Position numbers and translations under genes: made by a program. The notes under the pieces were generated by a model. The model searched no databases and was not told where the DNA came from. It saw only the letters and a list, made by a program, of their open reading frames with translations. 64,000 nucleotides of DNA. Source: Apostichopus japonicus (lineage: Eukaryota > Echinodermata > Holothuroidea > Aspidochirotida > Stichopodidae). The DNA lies in assembly GCF_037975245.1 (NCBI RefSeq), contig NC_092561.1, positions 8,678,001 through 8,742,000 on the forward strand, read 5' to 3'. Positions 23,585-36,325 of the stretch are shown here, piece after piece. The stretch's first letter is position 1, and each line of letters opens with the position of its first letter.

Positions 23585-23680
23585 TTCGTCTCGTCTCGTC
23601 TCGTCTCGTCATGTGTTATATTGTGTTATTTTGTGTTATTTTGTGTTATTTGTGTTATTTTACATTTCCTCATGTCTGGC
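23585..23680. repeat. (TCTCG)n and TGTGTTATTT short tandem repeats
   Basis: Four to five tctcg units followed by four or five copies of ttgtgttatt, in the presumed 5' UTR intron of TRIM paralogue 2. Confidence 0.85.
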
Positions 23681-24504
23681 TTCAGTTCCTCTTAGTTGTT
23701 CTTTCGTTCCATTCAAATGATTATTTTATGTTTAAGAGGTACTTATTTGTTCGAAAGAAGTCGAAAAAGTTTACTACATTTTTCATTGAGTTGTCTTTAC
23801 TTCATCCTGAACCAGCAATGTAACATTCACGTTTCACAGTTAGTTGAACTCTCTTCCAATTCACAAAATATTCCTATATCATCATAATACAATATGCATT
23901 AAGGACTTCTTTTTTTACCCGTAAATGCAGAACAAAATGACCAAAGCAAACAAATTCAGTCCCCGGATTACGCCAATAATACTTTCTTAAAATTATGTCT
24001 CACGACTTTAACGGAGTAAGTTATTGTTTAAGTCCTATTCACCCTAAGTTTTCAGCCTAACTTCATTGCTTCTGGTCCAATTTGTGTTCACTGCATTGAA
24101 AGGTTACATTTTCTTTATTAGTACATCTTTTGTTCAAAGGAAAAATATGCATCTGTCACATTTTTGCCTTGGCAACGTATAACACATGATTATTATCATT
24201 AAAATTCATCCAATTTGAAAGAAGATAATTACTAAAGACAATGTAAATTTTTTTAAAGGATAGTTTCCCGCCATTTCAATAAGGAAATGTCTGGAAGGGA
24301 ACATAGTACATTACGGCCATTATCTATGCATCTGTTGATCGAGTGGCGTCAACGTTGGCCCAAATTTCAATTAAAAATCTTTACTTTTTTTTATTTTAAA
24401 TTTTGACGTGATTATTTTGCAAATCTTTTCTTGTATCTTCAGTGATTGCATTTCCAAAGATTTCAATGATATTTTTTACACAGGCGTTGACTTCTTTCAT
24501 CACA

Positions 24505-27044
24505 ATGGCAAAGACGTTTCCTTTGTTGGACATTGAAGAAACCTTGATCAAATGCTCTCATTGTCACGATCTTTTACGAGATCCCAGACTTTTGCCGTGT
24601 CTACATCGTTATTGTACCGATTGCTTGAAAACTTTATTCGAAAACCAAATTCGCAGTATCTCGTGTAATCTTTGTCAAGAACAGTTCTCAGTCCCAATCA
24701 ATGGGGTTTATGGAGTTAAGTCTGACTTCTTGGCAGGATGGGCTGTTCAATTCTTACAGCTTCGGAAATCATTCCTCAATAGAGACGTCAAAGACTGCAT
24801 CAACTGTAGCCAACATTTAGTAACCGCAGGCTATTGTTTCAAGTGCAATGATTATTTGTGTAATCAATGTTGTCAGAATCATCTTACAAACCGAACATTT
24901 AAAGAACATTGGAAGCATATTTTATCTGCAAACATTCTTGAAGAAGCCAGTCTCTCATTGAAGGATTTAGCATCGCTAACTGTGGCCCCTACATGCCAAA
25001 CACATACTGATCGCCCATCTGTGGTATGTTGTCAAAGTTGCGTCAACCTTCCCATCTGCATGGTATGTGGGACTTTGGGTGTGCACCAAAATCATGAAGT
25101 GCAAGACGTCGTCCAACTGGCTAATGACGAAAGAGAGCAGTTAAAGAGAGAGCTTACGGTTGTGACAAATTACAAGGCGGATGCTTACCTCGTAAGAGAC
25201 AATATCGAGGCAGTTAAGAAGAATTTGAAGATGGCAATTTCTAGTGCTGCGGATAAATTGAAAGATTTATCATCAGAGAAAGACAAGAAGATTGCTGAAA
25301 AATTTACCCACAACGACGAAGAATTGAAGATATGCGAAAATGAGCTAAAGAGAATGAAGGAGGAACAGGAGAATGAGTTAGAGCAAGCGAGACAATCTGA
25401 AATCGAAGAAGCTAGAAGGATAATTAATGAGAAATACGAGAGAAGAATAAAGACACTGGAAATAGGCTATGAAAGAAAACTAGGTGGAAAGATGCGATAT
25501 CACAGCAGGCGAAAGAAAGATTTCCTCAAACAAATTGATGGCATAGTAAATAAATTCGGAGAGTTCAAATTGAAGCTGCAAGTCGAATCAGAACAGAACT
25601 TGGAGAAACTGGGGATAATTTCCAGTGATTTAGATCGTCAGATAACAAGATACGAAAATCTGGTCACATCGGCGAAATGTCTTCAGGAAACCAGTAGCGA
25701 CTGGACAACAGCGCGATGTATGCCGGCTATCAGTACAGCTTGTGGATCTCTTATGACATGTATGGACAACGAATTCCCCGAGTTGGATTCTTTGGCCAGG
25801 CTCAATTTTGTCAGACCACATACTCTGATGTCAGCGGAAATCGATAGCTGCTGCCTATTACGTGACAACCGTAATCAAGTAGTCAAAATTGCTGGACTCG
25901 ATGATAATGGTAGTCAAATAGATGAAGTCGCACTACTCGGTGCTAATTTTGTCGTCACAAGCAGAGCTTCGGATGGAAAAGTTATCATCTTTGCAGTGGA
26001 CATGACAGGCAACAATTTACGTACTAATGGCTCAATCAGCGGTGGCATGCAAAAGTTTCTCCGTAATTCGAGCTTCAGAGTGTCTATTCGTTATAGCCCT
26101 AGTCGCAAAACGATTCAATTCACTGACACCAAAGCGTTCATAATATCTCGGCCACATGAAATCGGTATCTTTGACGTGTCAAGTGATTCATGTATCAAGA
26201 AGAACATGAGAGACGTTGTAAAGTACTTCCCCCAAAGTCGAGTTTTAACCTGTGTTTCTATCGATCGTCATACACGTCAAGTCTACATCGGTACCAACAG
26301 CCGCTACGTGTACGTGTTTTATCCTCAACTGAGCTATAGTCACCAAGTCATTCTGCCAAACATAAAGAGCAAATCTCGAGATATGGCTGTGCATGATGAC
26401 AGTATATTTGTTTGTGATTCTGGCTCAAATAAAGCATATGCCATCACACACAAGGGATTACGCCACTTTAGCGGCCCAGACGCCACGAGCGAATGGACCT
26501 CACAGTTTCCCCTAAGTGTATGCAGTGACAACCATGGTCACGTCTACATTTTGTGGAGGCATTTTGGTCAAGGCCAGTTGCAGCTTGGTTGCAGCATCTT
26601 GCAATATAGCAAGGAAGGTTCCGTTCTAACTAGACTGTCAGGGCCGTATGATTCACAGTACATGGTTATGCAGATATTCGACGAAGGTAACAACCTAGTC
26701 GTGGCCACGCGGTTGTCGAAAGAACTTCACATCTTCCCAATGGTAAGCATATACGTATTCATTTTTAAACTCGTGAGAGCCAGAATTGTTGATGTCCAAA
26801 ATCTCGGTAGAAAAAGACAGGTGGAGCATTCACAAATTTACAAAAATCATAACTTTCCTCTGTTGATATTTGTATACGGTTGTTGCCTTCGACCACGTGA
26901 TACAGTTTATGCTGTTCGTGCTATTCATCAGTTGATAATTGATTTAAAAAAATTGCTATTTTGTTTTGGTAACAAAGAGGGTTTTTTTTCTTCTTGCAGA
27001 CAACCGACACCGACAAGACGAACCCAGAAGCTGCGGAGAGTTGA
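24505..27044 (+). CDS. TRIM protein: RING, two B-boxes, coiled coil, beta-propeller (paralogue 2)
   Basis: Likely E3 ubiquitin ligase. Start chosen at the ATG at 24505 (acaATGg context); a 5' UTR acceptor (cttcag) ends at 24442. Coding exons 24505-26742 and 27000-27044 give 760 residues. RING: C17, C20, C32, H34, C37, C40, C54, C57. B-box1 spans C98-H135, B-box2 C164-H197, a charged coiled coil about 200-420, and a propeller about 450-745 with VYIGTNSRYVYVF and FVCDSGSNKAYA. The single exon stays open far beyond the propeller, but gtaagc at 26743 and ttttttcttcttgcag ending at 26999 define a 257-bp intron. Splicing is phase 0 and gives the tail TTDTDKTNPEAAES before TGA at 27042-27044. The longer unspliced reading is low-complexity and unlike the paralogues, so I reject it. 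Domain order is like TRIM2/3/56-type proteins; orthology is not claimed. Confidence 0.93.
26743..26999 (+). other. Terminal intron of TRIM paralogue 2
   Basis: The GTAAGC donor follows the codon for Met746. The acceptor is a T-rich tract ending in cttgcag. It is 257 bp, phase 0. Reading through it would add over 150 residues of non-family sequence. Confidence 0.85.
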
Positions 27045-27637
27045 ATTGGATATCTACACGGATCATCAGTCGGAATTGCGGCCGTGTCGAAAACAGGAAT
27101 GGGTGCGACAAATACCAAAATGCAGATACCCTTCCCAGAGTGTTCTGTACAAATTTCAACAACGTGATGAAAGATTGGATAGAGAGATGGCAACAGTGTT
27201 TTCGATTTTTTTTTGTGTTCAATTTTGGGTCAATTTCTAGTAACATCTGCCTTTAGTTGACATGGGTTTCTCCTGAAGACATCCAACCATGGCTGTTCAT
27301 TATAGATGTAACTACTCGGGCAATGTCTATGAGAAGGGGGAATGTCTATGAGAAGGGGGAATGTCTATGGGGTCTAAGGGGTATAGGGACGTAGCATACG
27401 TTGACCAGGCGACGTTTCTTTTACCGTTTCAGATTTTCCACACTTAACATTCATTATCTACACAATATTCGTCAAGGGTTCATGTCTTTAGAGCCACGGG
27501 TAACTACAGTAATGGAGATTTAACCGTACAACAATTGTATACGACATAAACTCTCCCACCCCATTCGACTACTTTTACTAAACCACGTTGTTTTAAACAT
27601 CCTTATATTGAGCCTGCTGCACTTGTACTCGTATATA
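27045..27637. other. 3' flank of TRIM paralogue 2
   Basis: Non-coding. It contains three tandem copies of a 22-bp unit (gaatgtctatgagaaggg) at about 27321-27380. A polyadenylation site could not be fixed. Confidence 0.5.
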
Positions 27638-27955
27638 ATAATAATAATAATAACAATAATAATCAGCAGTTATTTAGACGCTTAAGCGACCATAAATGTG
27701 GGAGAAACCCGCAAGGGCTTATGGATTACAATTTACACGTCGGGTGGCTTCCAATTCAACATTTAAACTCAAATTTGGAATCTTTTCAATTTAGAAAGTC
27801 ATTTCAGATGGGAAAACCGTAGATTGCTCTTGGATGAAAAACTCACCTTACTATGACCCGGCCGGGAATCGAACCCCGAACCTCCCGATTGCTAAGCCTC
27901 ATTGCTTCAAATGCCACCGCCTTTATCCACTCGGACACATCACAGGTATACATAT
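27638..27955 (-). mobile_element. tRNA-derived SINE, family 2, copy 2, with (AAT)n tail
   Basis: On the minus strand: an A-box-like head near 27920-27950 and a B-box GGGGTTCGATTCCC near 27875. The body shares GTTTTTCATCCA with 13960-14125. At the 3' end the element finishes in an ATT-type microsatellite (27638-27662). Confidence 0.78.
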
Positions 27956-29600
27956 TGTAGCATAGCTGCATGTACTCGTAATTCGCCCACATGGATATGG
28001 ACTCGCACTAACGGCATTTGATAAAACTAGTATAGTTACCAGCGCAAGATTGTGTACGCATAGTCGTGCTTACAGCCTTGTACTGGTACTCATACCAAGG
28101 GAGTCCCACTTGTACTCTTACTCAATGCTGCTGTCTGCAAATTGCTTGACAATATCATTAGGGTCTCGAATGACGGTATGTAGAATGTAAACTGATCAGA
28201 CCATATGTGTATAGGCCATCGTTACTTGTTCATAACCTTTATAGTCAGATTTTGAGAAAGGAATAAATTTGTAAACAGAAACGCCATGTGTGAAGTTCTG
28301 ATGTAATCAATTTCAGTAATGGTCTCCCTTACTAAAAGACATTAACAGACTGCACTAAAAGTCATTAACAGACTGCATGGGAATTTCGATGTAAGAGACA
28401 TTTGTCAACAATTCCCGGAAGCACCGCTATTTCGGCAACGATTGGGGCGGAGGTGTGGTCTAATTCTTCCCCGACCAAATGTAAAAACATCCCCGGTTGA
28501 ACATTTGCCCCTGACCGACCATGAAGATGTCGCTATCTCACTCGCCCCCCCGTCTCCCCCTCCCACCACACACACCCTCGTCACTCACTTTGCGCGCACC
28601 ACCACTGTCGTAAGTATGATCAGGTGTTTCAAGATTATGAGTATGTCTGTGCATCAATTTATTTTGAGTTGGTTAATCGAATATTCTTCAAGGCCATTGC
28701 TACTGTTTCGACCGTGCTTGAAAGATGTTAAGAATTTAAATGATTCCTTTATTCAGAAAGGTAGTGCCGGTATTTCAAAGTCCAATCTTGGAGATGCAAT
28801 ACATCTCTTTTCCAAACAGAAAACTGTGAGTTTAGGTGTTTTACGTTACTACAACTATTTGTGTTTTCATGATGCTTAGCTGTAAAATATGATATATATA
28901 TATGGAATGCTCCTTTTTAGGCTTATGACTCCAATAGTAGAAGTATATGTGCTGCACTTATATATCCAGCCACCTGAATTGTGTGACGATTGTCATTTTG
29001 CAAAGAAAAAAACGGTACAGAAATACAATTTAGGATGATAGCAGTGTTTCGCGGGCCGCATGAGGCCCTATGGTTAATGTTCTGCCGCCTTCAAGGGTTT
29101 ATACACTCTTAATACGGCTCGCCAAACCTTATGAAAGGAGAAAAGGAAACATGCAATGCGTATACATATACTAAATGAGGGTGTTAGTATCTAGAGACTT
29201 AGGGCCTTCCTGCAGTGATAGGGTACCGATGATGCAAGATAACATAATGGAAAACTTACATTACCATATAAGGAAATACTTCCATCTCACGGGATTTAAT
29301 ATACACCCTTAACATTTGTGGCTCGTCGAGTAGGTACAACGGTTAGAGTGGCAAGCAAGGCCAACATCGTGCCCACCAATGCTCTCAACTCCTTTAAACT
29401 GAGTCTATTTGCAACATAAACATTTATTGATATAAAGTTATTTGACTCTTCTGGAGAGCTTTTATTCTTTTATAACAGTGGAGGCCGGTAGAAGGAAATA
29501 TGTGCTCCGTTCTTTTTATGGAAAAGTTATAAATTTAAAATATCAACTACATCGAACTCTTTGTGCAGTCACCTTTGTATGTCAGGTGATAGATAGTTGA
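27956..29600. other. Unassigned intergenic sequence
   Basis: No recognised gene. The longest frame (28442-28879, 145 codons) has no ATG start, no family motif and a proline/histidine-rich stretch from a C-rich tract, so it is not annotated. A short direct repeat (attaacagactgca, twice) lies at 28342-28378. Confidence 0.5.
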
Positions 29601-29614
29601 CATCTTCCGCTGTG

Positions 29615-29713
29615 TGTGACAGTTAGCGAACAGTGACGTACAAAACAGCGTAGCCTTAAAATATAGAGTTGGCTAACCAATACAACTCACATTCAACACG
29701 TTCAGTTATAGAG
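29615..29713 (+). promoter_or_regulatory. Candidate promoter and 5' UTR exon of TRIM paralogue 3
   Basis: tgtgacagttag (29615-29626), TATA-like aaatatag (29659-29666), then sequence ending ttatagag|GTGAGTA with the donor GT at 29714. The acceptor tttttaacag ends at 30710, 56 bp before the coding ATG. The 12-mer tgtgacagtYag is also found before paralogue 2 (22027-22038), upstream of its TATA. The start site is inferred. Confidence 0.45.
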
Positions 29714-30075
29714 GTGAGTACATTTTGATTTCGTTCATTCTATTAAAAAAAAAGACTTCTTCTCGTATTAAAACCACTTTTTTATTTTTTTTTATTTGTT
29801 GATTTTTTTATTCGACAATTTACATATATCTAAACCCATTTTGTCCTTTGAATCGTTTGTATAGAAACATTTTAATATTGCACCAATATCAGTCAGTACA
29901 TAACTTGTTGGAAAGAATAGGGCGTAGATAACTTTTTCGATGAGAGGGGATACTATGTTAATCGGTGTTATGCTTCGTTCATTAACATTTCCATGGAATA
30001 ACGTTTTCTTTACCCCTCCTATCCGGTGCTCATAGAAGTCGATAAAAGAAGGGGGCGCGTACGTGAGCAAATCAA

Positions 30076-30397
30076 GAAAAATAATGTGACTTTATTTAGT
30101 CAGGCTTTCTATTTCCGGTATGACTTTTTCTCTGCAATGATTTGGTCACACTTTGTGCCCCTATAGTTCACTTGTTCACTATTTTCAAGAGCGCTGTCGA
30201 GAGGGGTTGCTCTCTCTGTGTAACACTCAAATTCATAAACAATTCAAATGAAGAAAAAGAATGTGACTTTATAAAGTCACGCTTTCTATTCCAGTATGAC
30301 CTTACTTTGCAATGATTTGATCTCACTATGTACCTCTAGTTCACTTTTTTCAAGAGAGTCGTCGAGAGGGGTTGCTCTCTCTGCGTAAAACCGCCGA
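30076..30397 (+). repeat. Tandem duplication of an about 175-bp block
   Basis: gaaaaataatgtgacttta (30076) and gaaaaagaatgtgacttta (30253) start two long similar blocks. Both run through gcaatgattt, cactatgt/cactttgt and tcgagaggggttgctctctctg. The repeat lies in the presumed 5' UTR intron of TRIM paralogue 3. Confidence 0.88.
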
Positions 30398-30766
30398 GTT
30401 ATTCAACCCACCCCCACCCCCTCCTCACATGACGATTACTCCCGCTTAGCCAGTGATAGACAAGCAGATGAACAGAGTAACCACTCAATGCGTTGATTAG
30501 AAAGGAATACAAAGATAATCATTAGTTTCTATGCTTAGGATCGATGCTTCGAATATGTTCCTCTTTGATTACTCAACAATATCCTATCCTTTTACAGTTT
30601 CGGTGTTGAGAAATAAAGAAATAGGTCCATGCCACAATGCTTTCGACAGGAACTAATTGCCAAATCCGAGGACTGAATCCATTTGATTTTCTTACCTTAT
30701 TTTTTAACAGTTTCTATTGGTCCGGTTTCTTCGTACTTTCGAGATTGCACAGCTGGCTGTACCAGA

Positions 30767-33697
30767 ATGGCCACCCCTTCTGCTTGGACTGACATCGAGG
30801 AAGAGTTTTTTCGTTGTTCAATATGTTTGGAAATCTACAAGGATCCTAAGCTTCTGCCATGCCTTCATAGGTATTGCAAAGAATGCTTGGAGAGAATCAT
30901 CGTTGGTCTGACTGATATCAGATGTCCTCTTTGCCAAGATGAGACTAAGATACCCGTCGAAGGTGTGGATGGTTATAAAACGGATTTCCATATGAATGGT
31001 CTACTTCAATTTATTCACCTTCAAAAATCTGCTGGGAACAAAGAAATGAGGGAATGCATTGGTTGCACAAGTCATTTGGAGGTATCAGCTTACTGTTTTA
31101 AATGTAGAGACTTTTTGTGCGAGAAATGCCATACAATTCATTTGACAAATAGAACACTTGCGGATCATAAAAATAAAGTTTTGGCTCTGAAGGACTTTAA
31201 AGCCCACAACCTGAAACCAAGTGATCTTTCGACGCTTACAGAAGCTCCAAGATGTCATCAGCATTTGGATCAGGCATCAGTGATTTGTTGTGTGACCTGT
31301 GGGAACCTTCCTATTTGTATGGTTTGTGGGACGATGGGTGAGCATAGAGACCACGAAGTGTACGATGTAAAAGCTTTAGCCGAAATTGAAAGTAAGAAAC
31401 TTCGTGGACAACTTGTGGCACTTAAAAAGCATAACTTGAACATCGTCAAGGTAAAAGAGAAAACCGAGGAGGTCAGACGTACTCTGGACAAAGCCATCAC
31501 TGACGAAATTGACAGATTGAATTCACAATGTGTAAAAGAGAAAGAGAAGATTACGGCTCGATTAACACAAAACGAAGACGAATACAACGAATGCAGAACT
31601 CAATTGACTAAAAAGATGGAAAATGATTTGAAAGAAATACAGAGCAAAAGGGACTTCGAAATTGAAAAAGTTACAAAACAGATAAATGAAATATATGATG
31701 AACGTGCAGAGGAATCGTTAGTGATTTATAGAAAGAGTTTAGGCGAAAGACAATCAATTCACGATCAGAGAAAATCGGTGTTAGACAAAGAAAAAAACGA
31801 TTCCCTACAAGAATTTGTAGACCTCAAGGGTGATGTGTTGACCCAAGGGGAACAAAACATGGTCAAGCTAGAGTCAATTTTAAAACAATCTGCAAACCGA
31901 CTTACAAGATTTCAGAACTTAACATTGACTGCGAACAGTATCCTTGCTGCGAATGACGATTGGACAGTAACTCAGTGCGTCCCTGCTATAAGGCTAGCGT
32001 GTCAACCACTGGCAAAAGACATGCGAAAGGAATTCCCCGAGCTTAATCTACTTAGTAGTATTAAAATTCGTCCTATACAATCAGCAAGTGATGATGGCTG
32101 TACATTTGGTAAAGATCAATTAATCACATTTGAGAAGGATAGTGGTGGAATTGCGGAATGTAGCGTTGATCACGTGACAACCAGTGGAGATGGACACATT
32201 GTGATATATGGCAGGCAAGAAGACGAACGACCCAAGGTTGTAATTATGGACAAAGAATGCAATGTGATTTGCTCTGATTTCAATCGGAAATTGACTGTAA
32301 GGCGTCTTGTCAGACCCTTTCGTCGCAGTATATTGTTTTCAGAATCCAACGCTGTTGTCGTTTGTCACCCAAAAGAAATTCGTCTCTATGACGTTTCAAC
32401 AGGTTTCTTCAGCAACAAAACTTTATCTGACGATATCGACCCTAGTAATAGTTGTGTAACATGTGCTTGTATTGATCAGATTACGGAGCAGGTTTATGTC
32501 GGTACTGACAGCCAAAGTGTCTACATCTTCAATAAACAACTACGTTTTGTTCACTCCCTGATTCTTCCAAATGAGGTGACCAAACTTCGGCATATCGCAG
32601 TGGATGATAACAAGATAGTCGTATGTGATTCTGGCAGTAACAAAGCGTTTTCACTTACTAATCTCGGTTACAACTGTCAGGTGAGACATGAGTTACGGAA
32701 ACCGTTTCCGGTAGAAAGGATGACGGATTTTGTACCTTTAAGTATTGCCAATGACTCTAAGAGAAGGTCATACATCTTATGGGGAGAACTATCTCTTGGT
32801 AACATCCAGGTTGCAGCGTCTATTATGCAATACAGTGAAGAAGGTTGCTTTCTCCAAACACGACCTGCCCCATGTGATGCTAAGGCTATGACAATACAGG
32901 ACACTGGAGAAAGAGGGCGCGTGGTTGTCGTTACAAAGTTTGGAAGAAAGATTTGCTTATACGAATTGGTAAGGAATTTATAACCACATAAGTTCGATGA
33001 ACTTACTTTGATTTTTTTTTTAATTCGTAGAGAACTACAGAATATAACTACTGTATCGATTCTAGGCTGAAGTGGAGCAAATAGTCTTGCATTGGAAGGT
33101 GACATTTTCCTCAAGAAAATTTAATTTTTAGCAAATCATGATCTTAGACATCAACGGGAAATCTTTTAATGTCTCGTGTCTTAAATAGTTGAGGTTTAAA
33201 AAGTGGGGGATTTCTTCGCTATGACTGAGAGAAAAAAGAAAAAGAAAAAAGGAGCGACGAGGTTTCCTTGCTGTTCATAAGGTGTTGATAAATTTGTCGA
33301 TAATGCCCATTCATTATGTTGATAAATTTGTCGATTATGCCCATTCATAATTTTGTCTGTTGATTTACTTGGTATAAATAGAAGGCATACCTTTTATTCG
33401 AGACGACATAGACATACGACATAATATTCAGCGTTATTCAAACAGAACGTATGTTAAGTTTAGATAATCTTTGAAAGCTCTTAGTTGTCGATCTTACGGG
33501 TTGCGATATTTAAGCGAAGTACTGTCTAAAGAGGCTGTGGCGTTATAGTACCTAAGCTGATACGTACCCGACGTGGTACACAAAAAAATATAATAGAAAA
33601 TGTGTTTCAAAATACGTACATATTGTTTGCATCATGGATATATTCATTTTTTTTCTTCTCTCAACAGGTTGAAAACAGCCGGAAAGGATCCTCCTAG
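30767..33697 (+). CDS. TRIM protein: RING, two B-boxes, coiled coil, beta-propeller (paralogue 3)
   Basis: Likely E3 ubiquitin ligase, closest in the window to paralogue 2. Start at the ATG at 30767 (ccagaATGg); the in-frame sequence upstream has no ATG and begins after an acceptor ending at 30710. RING: C17, C20, C32, H34, C37, C40, C53, C56. B-box1 spans C97-H134, B-box2 C163-H196, then a Lys/Glu-rich coiled coil to about 410 and a propeller to about 733 with VYVGTDSQSVYIFN and VVCDSGSNKAF. The open frame ends VRNL-stop at 32981-32983, but GTAAGG at 32969 is a phase-0 donor at the same place as in the two paralogues. ttcttctctcaacag ending at 33667 is a good acceptor, giving exons 30767-32968 and 33668-33697 with the tail VENSRKGSS. 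The second exon is less certain than the first. Confidence 0.92.
32969..33667 (+). other. Proposed terminal intron of TRIM paralogue 3
   Basis: GTAAGG donor and a long pyrimidine tract before aacag; 699 bp. It contains a 38-bp tandem repeat (tgttgataaatttgtcgat) twice at about 33285-33352. Retention would end the protein four codons later. Confidence 0.6.
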
Positions 33698-34322
33698 TTA
33701 TTCTTTATTAACGTTATTTTGGCTAATTGTTGCACGAAATAATTGGCCATCTTCCGTAACTCGTCGAAACTCATTTATATAGGTGGTTAGAGTGGTTAAA
33801 GCGGCAATGTGCACTCAGACTCGTATAGCCACGAACTTTGAGTTGGAGGGGTACCAACACTTTAAGGACGGCACTACAACTTCAGAGTAGGGCCCGCGAG
33901 ATCAGTACTTTTCCTGTTATAATTGGTGAACTTTTTGTAAGTTGTAACACCTAGGGACATATATAGACTATAACAAATTGTATTTTCAGGTTATTCACGG
34001 AATAGAACATATTGAGTACTTGCGTGGTTGACTTACGATGATCTAAGTGATTATTTAAAGTCGGCATAAATTGTAATACAGTCTAAGAGGGGTTTCACTG
34101 CAAATCCAAATGTGGTAAATTAACAGAAACTCCAAATTAAGACAATAACCTCCTCGATTACGAACACAGTCTGGTTTTCCAAAAGAATTATATATTTTCC
34201 GTTTTCTCTATTGATGACGGTGATGATGACTGGACCTTCTGCGGGATTCACACCAATTCAGGGGATATGCCAAAGTGTATGCATGTATGTATGGGTGTGT
34301 GTATGGGTGTATGTATGTATGT
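33698..34322. other. Unassigned intergenic sequence
   Basis: No gene. A TGTATG-type microsatellite (about 34280-34322) leads into the SINE and is its tail on the minus strand. Confidence 0.5.
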
Positions 34323-34553
34323 ATTTTAGATCCTCCTCCAAGCAGGAACTCGCGAAGAAGCCTCATTGGCTTATCAAAGCCGCAAGCTGACCGAAGTCAG
34401 TCTCTTAGATTCATATTTTTACGTCCATCATTATGAATTGTCAATTGTCAACAACTCAGTAACTGGACGACATACATTAATCTTGGAGTGACTCGAACCG
34501 GGGACCTTATGATTGAAAGGCACCGGCGTTAACGACTGAGCTATAACACTCCA
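34323..34553 (-). mobile_element. tRNA-derived SINE, family 1, copy 3
   Basis: Minus-strand head TAGCTCAGTCGTTAACGCC, B box GGTTCGAGTCACTCC, body as in the other copies, end AGGATCTAAAATAC followed by a CATA-type tail. One of the best-preserved copies. Confidence 0.9.
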
Positions 34554-34559
34554 CTGTAT

Positions 34560-36150
34560 TCGTGTGAGTGTGTATTCGTGATCCTTTCATTCGATAATTC
34601 GTCGATTGATATATATCATTTCGCAATCTGAAACAGGTTCCGATATTTTTAACTCGAAATGTAATTAGGCTTAGAACATATCGCTTATTTTCCTCAGTTT
34701 GGCAATGGCGATACGTACAAGTCCATATATATATATATACCAGACAAATGTTATGGCGTAGAATTCAAAGTGGCAATGTTAAGTCAGCAAATCTTCCCGG
34801 TCACTTTGAAACCAGCCATGCATGACAATACGAGTGCTCTGTAGCGGGACATTACACTACAGTAGAGAAAAATTGTCCCAACTGGGTGTTGAAACTTGTC
34901 GCAGTATATGAATTATTCAACAAAGTAATGTAACCAGTCGTGTAGACATATTTGAAACACGTTTACGAACAGTAGAAACCTATATTGGCATACTCTATCA
35001 TCGTTTATGATAATTCCAAATTTGTGATGGGAATTTGGCGGGAAAACGGCTGTGTGTGACGTCATTAATAGGCACGGTTATGAGAAGTATCCTCGTTTCT
35101 ATCGGTATGCCAAAATATTGTGAAATTTACTGCGAACTTGGTCACTTAGGGACAGTTACGTTAAACAGCTCACTTACTAGAAGTACTTAATTAATCAGAC
35201 GATCGAAATAGTTACTAAGCTTTATGTGTTCTTTTTGCAACTTACCTTAAAAATTGTGCAAGTTCCTTCTCGTTATCAAACTGCATAGGTGTACTAGTCA
35301 CGTGAGTAAACTTTCGGCTCCAAACTTGTTTCCGCTAATTCCGCGAAGAATAATTCTCGTTCTCGAAAACAAATGTGAGATGGCCATCACTGTTTAAAAA
35401 CCGTTGATCTAGCAAAGAAATGTGAAAATAAATGATCGTTCCCAATATTTCCAGCGAAAATCTTAAAATTGAAAAGGAAAAAAACATGTAATTTTCTCGA
35501 ACCGAAGTGGGTGAGACATCGGCGTTTAATTGACACCAATGATGAAACAACGTGCAACTCACATCACAGAAGGCAGTAGGCACTTACAGTTAATGCCCAA
35601 AAGAAGAGATAACGTTTCACGATAATTCTTGCAAAAACAAAGGTTGGTCCCAGATATGACGAGAAATATAGAAGAAAACGTCCAACACCGCTGCTACTAT
35701 TTGTAAACGCCAGTCGGTGAAAGTAAATAAATAAATAAAAAGTCGGAAAAACAACACTGATACGCCAAATATTGGTTTTTACAAGTGCATTCACGATGTG
35801 CCTGTGTAGAACTCAGATCAATATATGATCCAGATGATTGCACAAAAGGTGCATTCATATTCAAATAACAGTATGTAAGACATGTGCTTATAGTCAAAGA
35901 ACAGGTGCATCTTAAACATGTAGCGGCATTATAAAGGCGATATTTACTTCTACAACACGAATCGGTTTAGTCTTCTGAAGTTCTTCGGACTCACTGCTGG
36001 CGCCCTTTTCAGCCTCTTACCACTTTTTACTTTACTTTTACTGACTTTTTTATTGCGCTCTTAAATACCTATTGACATTTGTCACATTTTGTTGGTGTAA
36101 TTTTCTGACAAAATGGCGATGACACCTATTTATTCTTCGTTTATCTGCAA
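34560..36150. other. Unassigned intergenic sequence
   Basis: No gene or RNA recognised. Confidence 0.5.
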
Positions 36151-36157
36151 ATTAGCA

Positions 36158-36325
36158 AGGCCCGGAAAGGGTCATTTCCGGCGATCTAGGGAGTATCTTT
36201 ACTCAAAATAATTTCTGTACGCTCCGCGCCAACATGTGGTGGCGCTCCGCTTAGATAGTGTCGAAAGACGCCCCTACAGACCATTCTCGCCCCCTGACCA
36301 ATACCCCTAGCTCCGCCACTGCTGT
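36158..36325 (+). repeat. Interspersed repeat fragment (family also at 8.6 kb)
   Basis: Shares TTTCCGGC.ATCTAG, the CGCGCCAAC block and the GGTGGCGCT.CGCTTAGATAG block with 8585-8720. It runs on into a C-rich end, ccccctgaccaatacccct. Confidence 0.65.

Noticed and set aside
23505-23887. Overlapping short frames around the TCTCG repeat
   Set aside because: Driven by T-rich simple repeats; no conserved motif.
26743-27240. C-terminal extension of TRIM paralogue 2 in the unspliced frame
   Set aside because: It begins at a consensus donor and crosses a T-rich acceptor; the sequence has no counterpart in the paralogues, and the spliced form gives a compact end.
28442-28879. 145-codon open frame
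   Set aside because: No ATG at its start, biased by a C-rich tract, no recognisable domain or splice context.
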